NCBI GenBank assembly: GCA_914767715.1
Contig: OU612070.1
Coordinates: forward strand, 18,404,025-18,468,024
Direction of reading: 5' to 3'
Length of the DNA stretch: 64,000 nucleotides
Source of the DNA: Membranipora membranacea
Taxonomy: Eukaryota; Bryozoa; Gymnolaemata; Cheilostomatida; Membraniporidae
Shown here in pieces: positions 26,701 to 41,700 of this stretch (the stretch's first letter is position 1; every line of letters starts with the position of its first letter). A program made the translations under genes and the position numbers. Below the pieces are notes generated by a model. That model ran no database searches, was not told the DNA's origin, and worked only from the letters and a program-made list of their open reading frames with translations.

Positions 26701-29700
26701 AGATGTCTAGACTGTCCTTCTGGATCTACCACTGTTGAGCCTGGCCAAAACACCTGTGCTCGTAAGTCAGCTTATTTATCAATCAGTGTTTATTTAGCCT
26801 AAATATGGTGATGGTATGACTGTTACTACTCATATGTCACATTACAAAGTTTTGCATCTCACTTCTACACAAAATTGAGCAAAAGGTAAAATAACCAAAG
26901 AGGTTTCTCCAGTTAATAGCTCGGTACGACAACTTCTACCGGTCCAGGTACATTGAAATCAATTATAAGACGTGTCTATTCTATTGTCATTAAATGCAAC
27001 GATGAGCCATGTTTTTTGCAAAACTGACTAAAATCATGAAGTTTATTGGATGATCTTCTGTTGTTTCCTTACAGTGATATGTGACGAAGGTTATTACAGT
27101 GATACGGGTGTATATCCTTGTGTACCGTGTCCAGTGGGTACATACTCAGTGAATAACACCTACTGTGAGGCATGTCCAAATGACACCGTCGGTAGATCTA
27201 ATGCTCAGACATCTAATGAGTCATGCAGAGGTTAGTATTGCTGACTTATGTAGGAGTAAGTTTATTTAAACTTATGTAACAGTAAGTACAGATGGCATTT
27301 TCAAGATGATGGTCGATGACATATGTCATCTTTCATAATAATATAATTTCATTATATTGATAGAACAATATAGACAGATGAAATCAAACCAATCAGTGAG
27401 ATCTGTTAATAGACAGAAAATTTATTAAATTTCCTCAAAGACTCAAAATCTGCACAGACATCGCTATTGAATCGTGAATGAACCGCAATGGTCGCATCAC
27501 TGAACTGAATAGAATATTTGTCTTACGTTGTAGCTGTTTGCCTGCCTGGTACATACTCTGAGGATGGTTATGCTCCGATGGGCGATGATTGTATGCCGTG
27601 TCCGATTAACTTCTACCAACCAAACAACATGAGCACAGATTGTATGAGATGTCAGAGTAACGAAGATACTATGGGAGAAGAGGGTTTGTGCAATAGTCTG
27701 AGTTTGTGTAATAGTCTGAGTTTGTGCAGACCTGATGTGGGCTATTGACTACGAATTGTTACCATAAACTCAATAATAAATTTAGTAATATGTCTATTGT
27801 TGTGGCAGCACAGTCTTAGTGTTTGCATTGGTACTTTTTTTTTCCACTTTTAATCTTCACTTCTTAGTGTAGAAGGTTCTGGAAATGTGGGAGCTCATGG
27901 TCCGTTAACGTCCCTAGGTCGGCTAGGGTGAATGGCCCGCGACAGCCAAATCAGGTAGTAATAGACAAACAGTGGCACACGGTGGCACATGGTGGGGCTC
28001 GAACTCAGGAACCAGTGATCCTGAGTCCAACGCCCCTGTCACTGAGCTATCCCTGATCCCTTGGACCCACTGAATTAGATTCTTCTCTTAGAATGGAAAT
28101 AGTATCATAGCGTTATACGGTTAGGACACTAAACACAGGGACCCATCTGACTGTTATCTGATTGGCTGTCCCTAGTAGCATGAATAATTAGCCTGAGAAA
28201 TTGTCCTGTTTACAAAATTGCAAACAGTAATTATACCCCTACAGTGTCGATGATTAGGGCATTTCTAGATTGCTACTAGGGACTGGCTATTTTTGCAAGC
28301 CCTTTGTTTTGCAAAAGAAAGCTAATGATGCTATTCCAGATTTGGAATTCAATGCTTGGACCATATTCAGATCTAGTTGAAGGAAAGCAGAATAGGCCAA
28401 GGCTACAGAGATTAGTGCAGGCTTTTGGGTATAAAATCTCTTATTTCTAATTTTTTTTCTGTCCCATACAAGCTTTACAACAGATATAGAGGTTTAGGTT
28501 TTGCATTCAAGGCCCATTTAATATCACTCAAGTTTCATCAATTCCTTCTGATGCTTTTATTCCAACCTTGTTGACGACTTGCTGAAAGTCTGCAGTTGCC
28601 AATCACATATTCTTTGTTTCCTGTGTTAGTCCAATGAACTCCCTTGAAGTTCATTGGTTAGTCAAAGCTTTACTTCATGGTGGCCTACAAAGCTTTGTGT
28701 CATTCAATGCTTTGTGTCATACATGGCTTCGTGTCATATTCTGTTATTACTCTGGCTTAAAAAGCTTTGTGACCCACAAAGCTCGGTAACTGTAAATTGC
28801 TGAACAGGCTGCATACTGACTCTCGTGATCTGACTGGGCATGTAGATCACTGATAAACTAGGCTATCATTACCACAAAGAGAATGTCGTAATGCTAAGTA
28901 TGTATCATGCGTGACTTGAATTTGCGCATGTGCAAGAACAATGAGTTTAGTCTGGGTTCTAATTGCAATTTTGGTCTGGGGAGATAGGACACCCCCTGCA
29001 TAAATTGCCAGTCAACTTTAGCTAATAGTGACAATAGAAGATAACTCTTTCTAACAATTCTGCACGCATTTGTGAGTGTGCCACCAGAGCAGGTAGGAAT
29101 TCCGAGGCTCAATTTAGCAGAGACCAGCTCATGCCCAGAGCTGAGCATGCGCAGAATGAACAGGCTGAACAGACTGAACAGCTGAACAGAATTTCTCAGA
29201 CTAGAATTATTATTTGTATTATTTTCTCTGGCTGTCTATCATTCTCAAACACATTCCTCCTAGCCAAATGATTTAATGAGTCACTAAGTTCCTGTTGGCA
29301 CCTATTATAACCGTTTTGGGGCAAGCAAATGTAGCAATCAATGTGCCAATTCTGAAACAATCTGACGGTGTTCAGGAAACCAGAAACATTATCCAGCACA
29401 ACCTTCCATCTAGCTAGTCTTGACAAGCTTTGTTGTGGGTGAGGGGGCTTGGGGTTCCTCCCCAACAAAGCTTGCCAAGACAAGCTACTTTCCATCCAGT
29501 CACTAGTGTAATGCAGAAATATTTACTGTGAATAAAATTGAAAGAAACCAAGGGGAATGCAAACTCAAAATAAATGATTTAATGAGCAGAATATAAGGGA
29601 TTGTCCACGCTTGTGCAAAAATAGCTAATCAATCAAACAAATAGTAGTCTGAGAAATTCTGTTCAGCTGTTCAGTCTGTTCAGCCTGTTCAGCAATTTAC

Positions 29701-32700
29701 AGTTACCGCACAAAGCTTTATGGCTTACAAAACTATAGGGATTCCACTACGTGTTCATATCTTGTGCTTTTTGTTATCCCTGGAAATCTTGTCTTTCTAG
29801 AGGCGACAAATTGTACGAGTAGTGATTCTTGCACTTTTTCTGTCAAGTGTGAATCCCGTGACTGTGATGAGACAAACGGAGTTTTTATTTGCACTGATGG
29901 ATGTGCTCAGAATTCATGTAAGTATAGTATAGTGTCATAGTATTAATACTTTTAGGAGCCAGCCAATGTAGTGGTAGCGACAGCTGTCCCTCATCTATCT
30001 CTGACAAGTGTGGTTCTGGAAACATCTGCCCTACGATTGATGGAAATTTTGTTTGCACAACAGGCTGCTTAGCAAGCTCAAGTAAGTGAACAGTGTGACC
30101 AGTGTTTGTGTCACATGAATGGCTACCCCACAGGATGAAAACAATCTCAGAATTAATCTGAGGAACCTGGCATAATATGGTCAAATAAACATTGACAGCA
30201 TTTGGTTTTCAAAATTACCAATGCAGAAATGAAATGCTACATTTTTCAATCGTCCAACTTCAAATGAATATTTATTTCTCGTGGGGTAGCACATGCACTG
30301 GGTTCACCAAGCTGATATTTTGTAGAGCTAGCTAGTATCTGACTTTTTTTGGTCAAGTGCTAGAACGTGTAGAATTTGCTTTAGCAAGATTTTAGTCTCT
30401 CACAACACATGTGTTTATAGCTGTGAGTGCCTTTATATTATTTCAGTAGGACCTGCTCCTGCTCTATCAAGGGTCGGTGTACCAAACCCAAGTAAGGGCA
30501 TGTGTCTGATATTTTATTATTACACACACGCTTCAGGCTATGCACGCTTGTGTGAATGTGTGAAGTAAGCTTTATCGATTGTATCTACTGTCACTCCATG
30601 TTGAGGAAGGTTACAGTGCTCAGAACAGATGGAGGGATTGACACTGTTGTCAGTCTAAAAAGAAACACTGCTCTTCTTATCGCCCAAGCAACTTTTACAT
30701 ACATTGAAACAGGGTCTGAATCAGCGCTTGATGATAATTATTTTGCCTCATATGCAGTTTCTTTCTAACCCTTCTACTTAATGGCCTGTGTGACCATACA
30801 ATTTTATACAGTCTATGGTTCCCTTCCTTTTGTTGTGCCGGGTTAGTTTGTACTTGATTTCTTATGATATAGCTTTATCCCAGCTTACTATATATTATAG
30901 CCTGGCAGGGCCAGCAGTGTGACCAAGAGATTACTAAATGTCATTCACTGGAGTGTGACGCTGTCGGTACAATGGAATGTGATATGGATACAGGATCATG
31001 TGTCTGTAATTCTAGTAAGTCGCTTATACTGTCCCACTACTCAGCAATACACTCTGGCTGCTTGCCAGCGACTATGACGATTATCATTGTGAGAAATGTA
31101 TATACACATTATGACATGGTATGGCAAACTTATCAGAATTATTAATTTCCAGATAGTTGTGAGGAGCAGCCGCATATCCCCTGGTGATAATAAAGTCTCA
31201 TGTTGGCCTAACAACTTCTCTAACTCCTCACATGTTGCGCGCTGACTTTTTTTGCTACTAGGTTGGCTTATGAAATCTAACAGGGAGAAGGCAACTTAAT
31301 TTCCATTGGTTGGTTTATCATGTTCTCGTTACGCGGTTTGCTGCAGTCATCACCTTCATTAGGATCTCACACTTGACACTGGTCGACTTTGAATCTTTGT
31401 TACTAACTTCTATATCTATAGATACGGCAGGAGGTGATATGTGTGAGGTATTTAACGCTACTTGTGATAAAACTTGTGAGAATGGAGGAGAATGCTTCCT
31501 CGTAGCTAACTCATACACTGCTGGACATGACGTCACATCTGTCTGTTTGTGTGGTGGTCAGTGGAGCGGAGAAACGTAAGTATTACAGACATCGAGAGAA
31601 TTGTGTTTGTAAATTATTTGATCTGTGCCAGTTATAACTATAATATGTCTTTTGTGTCTCAATTCATCATACAGGGATGGACTGGCTGAGCCAATTTCCA
31701 TCCCTGCCAGCTTATTTTTACTCTCCTCATTGGTAGTTTTATCTAAGAGGAAGACATATCACAAGCTCATTAATTTACTGATTGTCATTCAATACAAAGT
31801 GAATACAAAGTGAATATCTCCTATCAATAACTTACAAGAAGAGTTATAGATAGCAGTTCATTATGAGATTTTAAATCTACCTTACATCATTACATCGGTC
31901 TATGTATTAATATATTACCTGTTGGTTATATTGGTTTTTGTACACAATGTAATACTTTCCCAATGTATACAGGTGCACAGTGGTAGAAGATAAATGTAGT
32001 GCTGACGCTTGTACCGAGGGTCAGTACGAGGAATGTATCAGTGAGGACGTCAGAGCCAGATGTGAATGTAGTCTCGGTTATATGGGCTACAAATGTGAAA
32101 TGGATATCGGTCAGTTTTTATCTCACCTAAAAAAAGGCAACATTGCTCACCTGTCAACTTGTCAAAACTCCTTGTCTAGTGTATGCATTTCTGTTTGTGA
32201 AGAGAGTTTTGTTGAGTGACTGGTTAATGGCTATGAGGAATACAGAAACTGGCGAGTATGCAAACTTGTCATAGTGATCGTGATTTATTTTCGTTTCTCT
32301 ATTATACAGATGGCTGTGCCAGTAACCCATGTTATAACAGTGGTAACTGTACCGATGTGATCGGCAATGACATCTCAAACGACGATCCTTATAGCTTCAC
32401 ATGCTCATGTCAGCCTGGATTTATGGGAGATCAGTGTGAGATCAGAATGGACGAATGTGAGGAGGGTCCATGTGGAGATAACTCTGATATGTGTATTGAT
32501 GATTATATGAGTGTAGAGTCTGTCTACTGTCGATCTGAGTTCTATGCTATCATGGTCAATGGTATGTATGACAAAGTGCAGCATCAATGCCCTGGGTTAT
32601 CTCAACAGTGGTGCCCTTCAAGTAACCTGTTAAACTAGAGCCACAATGAATACAGTCAATGGGACACTCTGTCAAGTTATGTTCCCTGTTAAGATTTGAA

Positions 32701-35700
32701 CCAAAAACTCCTGTCACAAGGGAAATAAATAATTGATCATTCATCTCACCATCCCCAGAAAAAAATAACATGTCCTCACTTTGGCACTTTGAATTGTTAC
32801 CTTGCATTCCTTTCTGAGCTGAGATAACATTTTTAATTTATACTGATTTTCATACTATCACAGCCACAATCTCCACAGAGACCATGTCGTTCTGTGAGTC
32901 TCGTAATATCTCATGTGAGAACGAGGCTCAGTGTATGGATGATGAGAGGAATAGGTGGAGATGTGACTGCTCCGATATCGACGATGGCATGTTCTGTCAG
33001 CACAGGATCGATTTCTGTATGGATATGCCTTGTGGCGTCGGTAACTGTACCAATAAGGTAAGATTTACTGTATTATCCCCAGATGGTTGCTGATATATAT
33101 ACATCAAAGAACATGCTCACCCAGGCTCCAGAACAAGGTTCCTGCAAGTTTTCTACCAATGAAATCTACTCTTATAATTGATGGTCGCCCACACTAGACA
33201 TCAATACCTCTGACAGACATTTGATTGACGTAGTGAAACATATTTGCAGTTATGTGACTTTATTGACACAGTAGCAAGTCAGATATGAACTCCCCCTCCT
33301 TCTTGGAATAAAACCATTATAGGCCATATATTTAATAAAGAGAAACTAGTCCTCAATTGGAATATAATCCTTATTTGGAGCATGTAAGTTATTACTGAGA
33401 ATGTTCTACTCCCTCCCTCTATCTCTCATCCCTATAGGAGGACGAAGCAGGATACACATGTGACTGCCCTGTCGGTTATATAACTAACACTACGACATGT
33501 GTAGACCAGGATGAGTGTGATTTAGTCGGTAATCTGTGTAATGCAGGAGAGTGCATCAACACTGACGGATCATTCTATTGTGTCTGTGACGAAGAACATG
33601 ATGGAGTCTTCTGTGAGGTAGGTTATGTCTCTTGTTTTTTGGAGTTATTATCTATCACATAATGGTGGCAGGTACCTTTCCTATCCTCATCATTAGTATC
33701 GGCCTTTTTGTGGTGGGTTTTTAATGCTTTCACAGTTAACTAACGTTACAGTTACAGGGAGAAGTAGCTGCTGCATGCTAAGATGGAGATGTGATTTCCA
33801 AATTATGCCCTTTTGGTTGAATTACACACGCTAAAATACTGTACAACCTGAAAGTTATGACAATATTTTCATGCTAAGGTAGCACACCAGTTTCATGAAA
33901 TGTTACCATTCTGTTACATATGTACAGGTGAACATAAACGAGTGCCTGATGAATCCATGTATGGGTAACTCCACATGTACAGATACAAGCACTGGGTATA
34001 TATGTCAGTGTGAGGATGACAGGACAGGTGACAATTGTGAACTAGAGAAGGATATGTGTGCCGATCAGTGTCAGGTAAGTGTCATGTGTGATTGGTAGTT
34101 TTATGTGGACGTCCTCAATTAGTAGGCTTGATTATAATCAAGGTGGAAAACTCCCCTGATTTCAAGCCTAGTAACACTGTTAATCTCTTGAATTAGTTTT
34201 ATGAGATCTATGATAGATCTCCTTTTCTCTCAAACAGTATTTATGGACCTCAAATGCATAATGATTCAAGTTGTTATATACAATGAATCCAATTTTTCCG
34301 CTGTGTAGAATGAAGGAGAATGCTTCCCTGTGTATGGAGACTATGTATGTCAGTGTCTACAGCCGTCATACGGACGACACTGTGAGAGACTTCCTGATCT
34401 CTGTCACAATGAGCAGCCATGTGTGTACGGAGGAGACTGTCAGGTAGAGAGTGCTGTCGAAGTGTCATGTGACAGCTGTGATCTAGGTGCGTTCATCGTT
34501 GTGTTTATGTAGTTAGATGTTAATAAGCTAAAGAGTGTTATCGAGTTTATAATTAGCAGTTAAGCTGACCGTGTTGCTCAGTGATTGGATATCATACTTC
34601 AGGAAATCGTAAAATTGCAGTTTATTCCATTCATCTGAAACAAAGTTACATTAATTCAGTTTGGAATAGAACAAAATTCTATTTTGGTTGTGTGTCTTCA
34701 TATGATGTTCTTATAAAGGTGAGTCATGTATAATCTTATTACTTGCTCTGAGCGAAGGTTTTGATCTTGACCTTTCAGGGCATAACGGTGATTACTGCGA
34801 GCTGTGGACCCACGAGTGTACACTAAATCCATGTCTTAATGATGGAATATGCAGCTTGGCGTACGGATCAGGCTATGACTGTGAATGTCCCTATGGTAAG
34901 CGATGGTATTATTATCTGGATTTTACATTACTAACGCTAAGAACGACTAGCAGACATTCACAAAATGCCTTTCTTTGATCATATTTACATTTGCATCATT
35001 ATCCCACTTCCTTCAATTTTTTCAAAGTAGCAAGCTAATAGTGTTGTCGCCTGTGATGACATCAGGTATTTTTGGAGTTGCCCATAAACCACACAATAAT
35101 GATAGCAATAGTACAGAGTTGCTCTCTCATATACAATGCAAAATGAATAATATCTCGGTTTCACAGGTTTTGAAGGTGACAGATGCGAGATAGTAATAGC
35201 TGACCCATGTGATGCTAGCCCTTGCCCTGCTGGAGCTTCCTGTACCAGACAGGGTCTGAGAGGCTTTGACTGCAGGTGCCCCTCTGGATATTATGGCTCA
35301 ACATGTACAACGCGTGAGTGGTAGACAATGTATAAATAAAATAATGTTTAACAGCTCAATACTAACTGCTGAATGCTCACACTAGGCTAAGGGGCTTCTG
35401 CCTCGTTATCAGCAGTATAGTTGTTACTCACATGAAGGCAAACACTTAATTTTTTCTACTGTACTGGAGAGGGGGGGGGTCTTTCAATTAGAATGAGTGT
35501 GAATTTTTGAATCGAATCATGGCATACTTTAGTCTCTCAATAAGACTCACTTGTTGTAAAAATTTCAATTTGTTTCACCTAGTACATTGGCATTGAGGGA
35601 GTGATTTGGGAAAATGACTTCTAGATGGTTCTTTTGCATCTCAGCAATGAACTATTGGACAGCAAATTTGTCAATTTTTGGATTGGAAGATCCCCTGGTG

Positions 35701-38700
35701 TGCTTTTTGCCATGTTACGCTGTTAATAATTTTGTTTTTTCCACTGCTCACTCTGTATTCTAGCTATTGATGACGGTATGTGTGTATATAGATTGCTTAT
35801 TCAATAGCTCTATCTTTCTCTCTCCAATAGTCAATGTTCTTCCTTATCCTGTAAAAGCCGATGCTCAATATTCAGATTCTGTGTTGATATTGAAAATTAA
35901 AAGCTCAATTATCAAAGTCCTACAAAATCTAAAATACAAATTGACAATTAGTGAAGATTGGCCAAGGGTATCAATATGGAAGATATATTATGGATTTATA
36001 GGCGTGATCCCTTTACCTGAAACAAAGAGTTGTGGCACATCGCCAGTGTCTGGGTTATCAGCCTTGAGTACGGCCTACTTGTAAAACCATTCTGTAATCT
36101 GAGCTGTCCTGTTTGATCCTGGCACCTGATTGCCGATCTGCCATATTTCTTAACCATAGATAGAAATAGAATCATATACTGATAACTGATGAATGTTCTC
36201 TGTATGGTCTTGATATCATGATAACTTGTTCTTTTCCTGTTGATTTGGTAAAAGGTTGTTGATTTTCAGTAGAGCTTACACTATTTCAAACATTCAAATG
36301 CAACAATAATGAGTATACTACACTCCACACTTGAAAACATTAAATTTGGTTAACTAAGCTTTAAGCCAATAGACAAGGATTAAGAAAGCAAGTTAGTAAA
36401 AAATAATAACTGTTTAAAATTTACTCTTATTTATTAGCTCCAGTACATTCAACTGATAAATAAATAAATCTTTTTTTTTCCCAGCTATTGATGCCAACTT
36501 TGACATATACTTCCGACCTGGAGACTTTGCAGAGACTTTGAACCCGACATCATCTCCTGATTGGACGGGGCAGAAGTTTACCATCTCTAGCTGGATCAGA
36601 CCCGACAAAGTAGTCAATGATAATGGAGTGTTCATAGACATCCTACATCTCACTGTAGATGGGTAAGTGAGCAGATATCAGTTACTATTGAGTTTTGTGG
36701 GTCATTGTCTGTCATTTAGAGTACTCTTTTTCAGATTTTAATGACAAGTATATTTATCTATTACCCCATTGTTTTTGTAGTGAAGTGGTATTGAAAATGA
36801 CTGCACACTCAGTCATATTCCTTGGATATCAGTACAACATCAGCGCTAATGCAGCTAACTCCTTCCCAATGGGACAGTGGGCTTTCTTTGGTGTCAGCGT
36901 CGATACTAACGATGACGGAACGGCTTCTACAATCACAGTCTATGCTAATGGACTTGTTCTCAGCTATGATCTACCGGAGGTTCCCCAAGCCCCCGCTGGT
37001 CCGGGACTGTGAGTAGAACTAAGGCTCTGATTGTTCTGTGCGGGACTTTGTTATAAATGGATCACCTTTTGATTATTCTACTATCTAAGGTTTATCTAGA
37101 ATGCAGATGTTTCAGCAATCTTTGCCGCCAAAATCCCATTGTGGTAGTGTGGGGGCACATCATAGCGCACTCAACAGTTAGATTATTCCACCTGTGTGCT
37201 GTTTATTGAATTTTTTAGAATTTGGGCAATAATGACAGCTCATGAATGGAGTCGCTATTCAATGATAACCTTGCCTCAGGCGCTGAGGGAGGGACAGCAT
37301 AGAGGTTGCCAATGTGTTGTGTGTGGGGGTGTCAATTGCAAAGCTTAATGATTTTAGACTGAGTACAATAATTGGGCCTAACAGAGATTACCTGGGATAC
37401 TGCAGTCAGGTGTATCTATGGGCCGGAGCTTCATTCCCTAAAGATGACGGAGCGAAACTTAATGAACTTCTCGCTCTTGGTGTAGGACAAGGTGAGACAT
37501 TTGTGTACTTATTGTTGTTTTTTTTTTTAAAACACAGGCAAAATAGTACAATGAGTATGTCTTTTAGGCTTTAGGCATACTGCTTAAGATACAATGTTAT
37601 GAAAGTAACTTTGGAGAATGACTGAAAGTGGAACCAGCTGCAGATCCACCCCTTATGACTTGTTGCTCCTGACTGAGCTTACCTTTATGACAGTTATCAA
37701 GTAGCCAGCACTCTCCTTTTTTTGGAATTATTCTCCTGTCACTCGCCAGTACTCCAATGTGCATGAGATCTGAATCTTTTATTTTTAGTTGTATCTGGAT
37801 TGGACTTCTTTGGACAGTACATACATTATTACTGGACGACCGGCTCTGTGAGAACTTCACCATTTTGTGAGGTCGGCAGACCCTCTACATACTGTACCAC
37901 AGACTGTGATAGTAATCCTCCCAGTGTAGGAAGTGAGTTAACTTAACCTCTTTATTACATACACGACCCTGCCCTGCTGTCTCTGCTCTGCTCACACTGA
38001 CATCGAGATTATACTATTAACATGTGTATCTCTGATTGTTAGAGTCAATTCAGTAGCAGTACCTAACATGTCCGCTCTTCAGAATGCACAATCTATACCA
38101 ATGACCGATCTGAGCATATGAACCAATAAAATAGGATGCTTTGCCTTTGCCGATTCGTAAATTTGTAAGAAAAACGATGGTTGGTATCTGAAAGTTTAGT
38201 ATTTTCCTGATATATATTATGTATAGCTGTACGTGAGCATTCCTTCTTTATTCACCAGCATACCTGGAGTTCCAGAGAGGCTGTCCTAATGACATCGTAG
38301 TAACAACATCAGCGCGTTCTGTCTCTGTTACCTGGGATCCTCCGATATTCCTTGCTAATGGGGTCGAGATTTCACCACAGACCCCCTACTATCAGCCCGG
38401 CGCTGTGTTCTATGTGGGCAGATACAAAATAAAATATGAAGCTAGGTTGAATGGCAAAAGACTGAAATGTGACTTCAAGATTTATGTCCGAAGTAAGTAA
38501 CACCCATACTCTGCAAGGATGAAGATTGCGTTGTTCATCTTTTAATTGATTAATTCTCTATTTCTTATTTGTAATAACCAAAACCTGATTTGTGTCCCAA
38601 CTCAGAACATTGATAAATATCAGCTGACTAATGTACGTTGTCTTCTCACAGTGGGCTGCGATGGTATAATGGTCGGTAGAAGATGTGTGAAGCCATATGA

Positions 38701-41700
38701 AGAGACAGACACAGGAGTAGTCGGAGGTGGCGGCAGTGGAGTGGCAGGTTTATCTCTAGAGAGAGCCGGGGCTAGATGCCGAAACTTTGGAGGTAAAAAA
38801 ATAAACAAAATTATGCTTCCTCCATTTTTTGTCTCCTACATGATGTTTTGGCAGTAAGAAGAACCTATTCGATGGATGACCATAAGCAGACATGATTAAC
38901 CACTAACACTGTCACTGTGTTATCTATGTTCCTTAGAATGCCATCGAAGATTGCTCTATTTCATTGCCACAGTATAACTTTGTAACTCTCATTGTTCATG
39001 ATAACAATAAAAAAACAAAATAGGTAAATCAGCGAAATCTAACTTTTCAGGAGATCTTGTTGAAGTGACTACTTCTGCCCTCAATACTAGTATTATTGGA
39101 TCAATCAGCGATACAGCATTTGAGAACTTGGACTTCCTTGTTGGGTCGTGGATCGGAGCCAGCGATGATCCTCAGTGTATATCAGTGAATGGGGGCAGCG
39201 CCAGCACTGATGAGTGCCCTGCTCAGGGGGTTAATGGTGTTATATGTGGGAGAGCTATATCCTGTGAGTATGGGCGAGCGATAACTGTGTTATGTAGAAT
39301 GTTGATATTCACACTCAAATAAAACGCAATACTGCGTTGTTTCATGTCACGCAAATATAGAATGAAGTTACTTAGGAGTGAAGAAGTTTTTTGAGATATG
39401 CACAATGAATCAAACAGTGTATACAATAGATGGCTGGAAAAACCTTAAGATACAACTTAAATAATATAATTCTTTAGTGCAAAATTTTTTACCATTAGAA
39501 AAACAGCAGATGAGCTAATTATCTCACATGTCTTATGTTTATTGTCACGTTGATTGAAAGTATATGCCTTAATACACGGAGTGATATCCATGTAACATCT
39601 GTAGCAGGAACCTTATCATTGTTTTAAAGTGACATTTATTATCACAACTCACTTTTTGTTGTTGGCAGTCACTGAATCTTGTGTTTTGCCGAGAAAGCCT
39701 GCAGGCTTAGCTCTAACACAGATCAGTGCAGAAGGATCACGTCTACTCAAATATAGATTAGAATGTGAGAAAAAAGATGATGGTTATGCTCTGGCTAGCT
39801 ACGCCCCTAGAGTTATCACATGTTATCCAGAGGGTAACTGGGATTATAACTATGGCCAGCTTCCTAGCTGTGGTAAGTTATGATCTTACAATATGGACTA
39901 ACATCCTCTACCTCATCACTTCTTATCTCTCTACAGCAGTTCCAATGTCAATGAATTTATTTCTATAAATGTCTTAGAAACCAAAGTGTGCTATTGGATG
40001 TTTACCAATATTGATCAAGTTGAAAACGCAAAATCCAGATGTTACTGTTTGGGATTGAATAGGATTTTAACCATCATGTTTTTAAATAACACAATGACAA
40101 TGCTATGTTTTTAGTTCTTCGAGCCCCACTTAGTTCTGCTCTCAGCTTTCCAATCAGACTCAGATTTAGAATCAGAATCCGGTTCAGGATCCGAGTGAGG
40201 AATCCGTGTAGTACGGGCAGCAGCAGTATAACATATAATATACTATTCGCTGTCAGGAAGGTGCTGCTCAGACTAAACAACAGATGGAACAGAGGAACAT
40301 TCAGACTTCTGAAAAATGATAGAGCCCTCTCATGTGAGTCTGTGTGATAAAACGATAGAGCCCTCTCATGTGAGTCTGTGTGATAAAACGATAGAGCCCT
40401 CTCATGTGAGTCTGTGTGATAAAACGATAGAGCCCTCTCATGTGAGTCTGTGTGATATGTTATGAATACCATTACAATATTACAGAGTAGCAAAATAAAG
40501 TCATTATCTTGTAACAACTTCAATGGATTACATTTGATTTTAGTTTTGATGTATACAATAACTGGCCATAACTGCTAATCAGTCCCTTGTGTTTTTAATG
40601 TTGTAAGTTTATTGCGGTCACAAGTATTTTGTATTTGTATCTTGTTTGATGTTAGATTGCTGTACTGATGGTAATCAAGGACGATGTAACACCTCCCCAT
40701 CCTGTGGATACAGAGGATTCTCTATGAGATGTGGGTGTAGAGCTAGAAGAGCTGGACGCAGGAAGAGACAGGTCGATGATGAGGGAAATGACAACGAGAT
40801 TGAGCTTGATATCAGCGATCTGCCGTAAGTTTATCTTTACTGTGGGATTCAGAACACATAACAGAGGAAACATTGCTATGATTGAAACCGAGTGATCACA
40901 AAATGTATGTCTATCGTTGCAACAGTTGGGTTGAAAATTTGTGAGTTTATTTGCGAACAACATGAGTTCCTATGTTTATTGGATCACTAAAGTAAACGGT
41001 GCTGTGTCGGATAATATCTGCTCTATCATCAGTGTGTCTGCATTTAATCACACTGCAGCCGCCTTCGCTCAGCAGACATAGCTGTGCTCATCTCGTTTGT
41101 GACTATATATAAATCGACTCAGTATGAGTTAAGGCTTGTATTTATGGTATACAGTGAGACGCTGACAGGAGCCGATGGTGATCTCAGTCCTGAGGATATT
41201 ATCGCTGCTGCTGTTGCTGCTGGAGAATTCGCTGATGAAGTCAGCCAGGATGGTTTGGATGTTATTGCTGATGACCCCCTTGATGGCTTCGAAGCAGAAT
41301 CTAGTCTTGACTGTCTAGAAGGCTATGAGGCCACTGATACTGGATGCGGTAAGTATATCTACCACCTTGGGCAATCTGGAATCTTATTTCCATCAGTCAT
41401 TTTACGACCATGAGAAGATGATTTTTACATCTAACTTGGTAAAAAAATGATAGAAATGATAGGTCGGTTAAAAAGTTGGTTTTAATCGCAAGGTTCGGTC
41501 ACGCACCTCATTCCTCATCCAACCAATCCCAGTAGTCAGTCAACAGCAGTGGGATTTGAACTCATGACCTTCAACACTCACATGCTGAAGTCCGGCGCTC
41601 TAACCAACTGAGCAACCTCTTGTGGATTCAATGGAGATATTTTCCGATTCTCAGTTCAATCGAAAATGGGCATCATTTCGTATTCAGATGCAATTTTCCT

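Noticed and set aside
35767-36084. A 105-residue plus-strand frame between the EGF array and the pentraxin-like exons
   Set aside because: It has no Cys-rich content, and the phases of the flanking exons join directly without it.
40074-40523. Minus-strand 149-residue open frame with four identical blocks
   Set aside because: It is the reverse reading of the 36-bp tandem repeat and the antisense of a coding exon.
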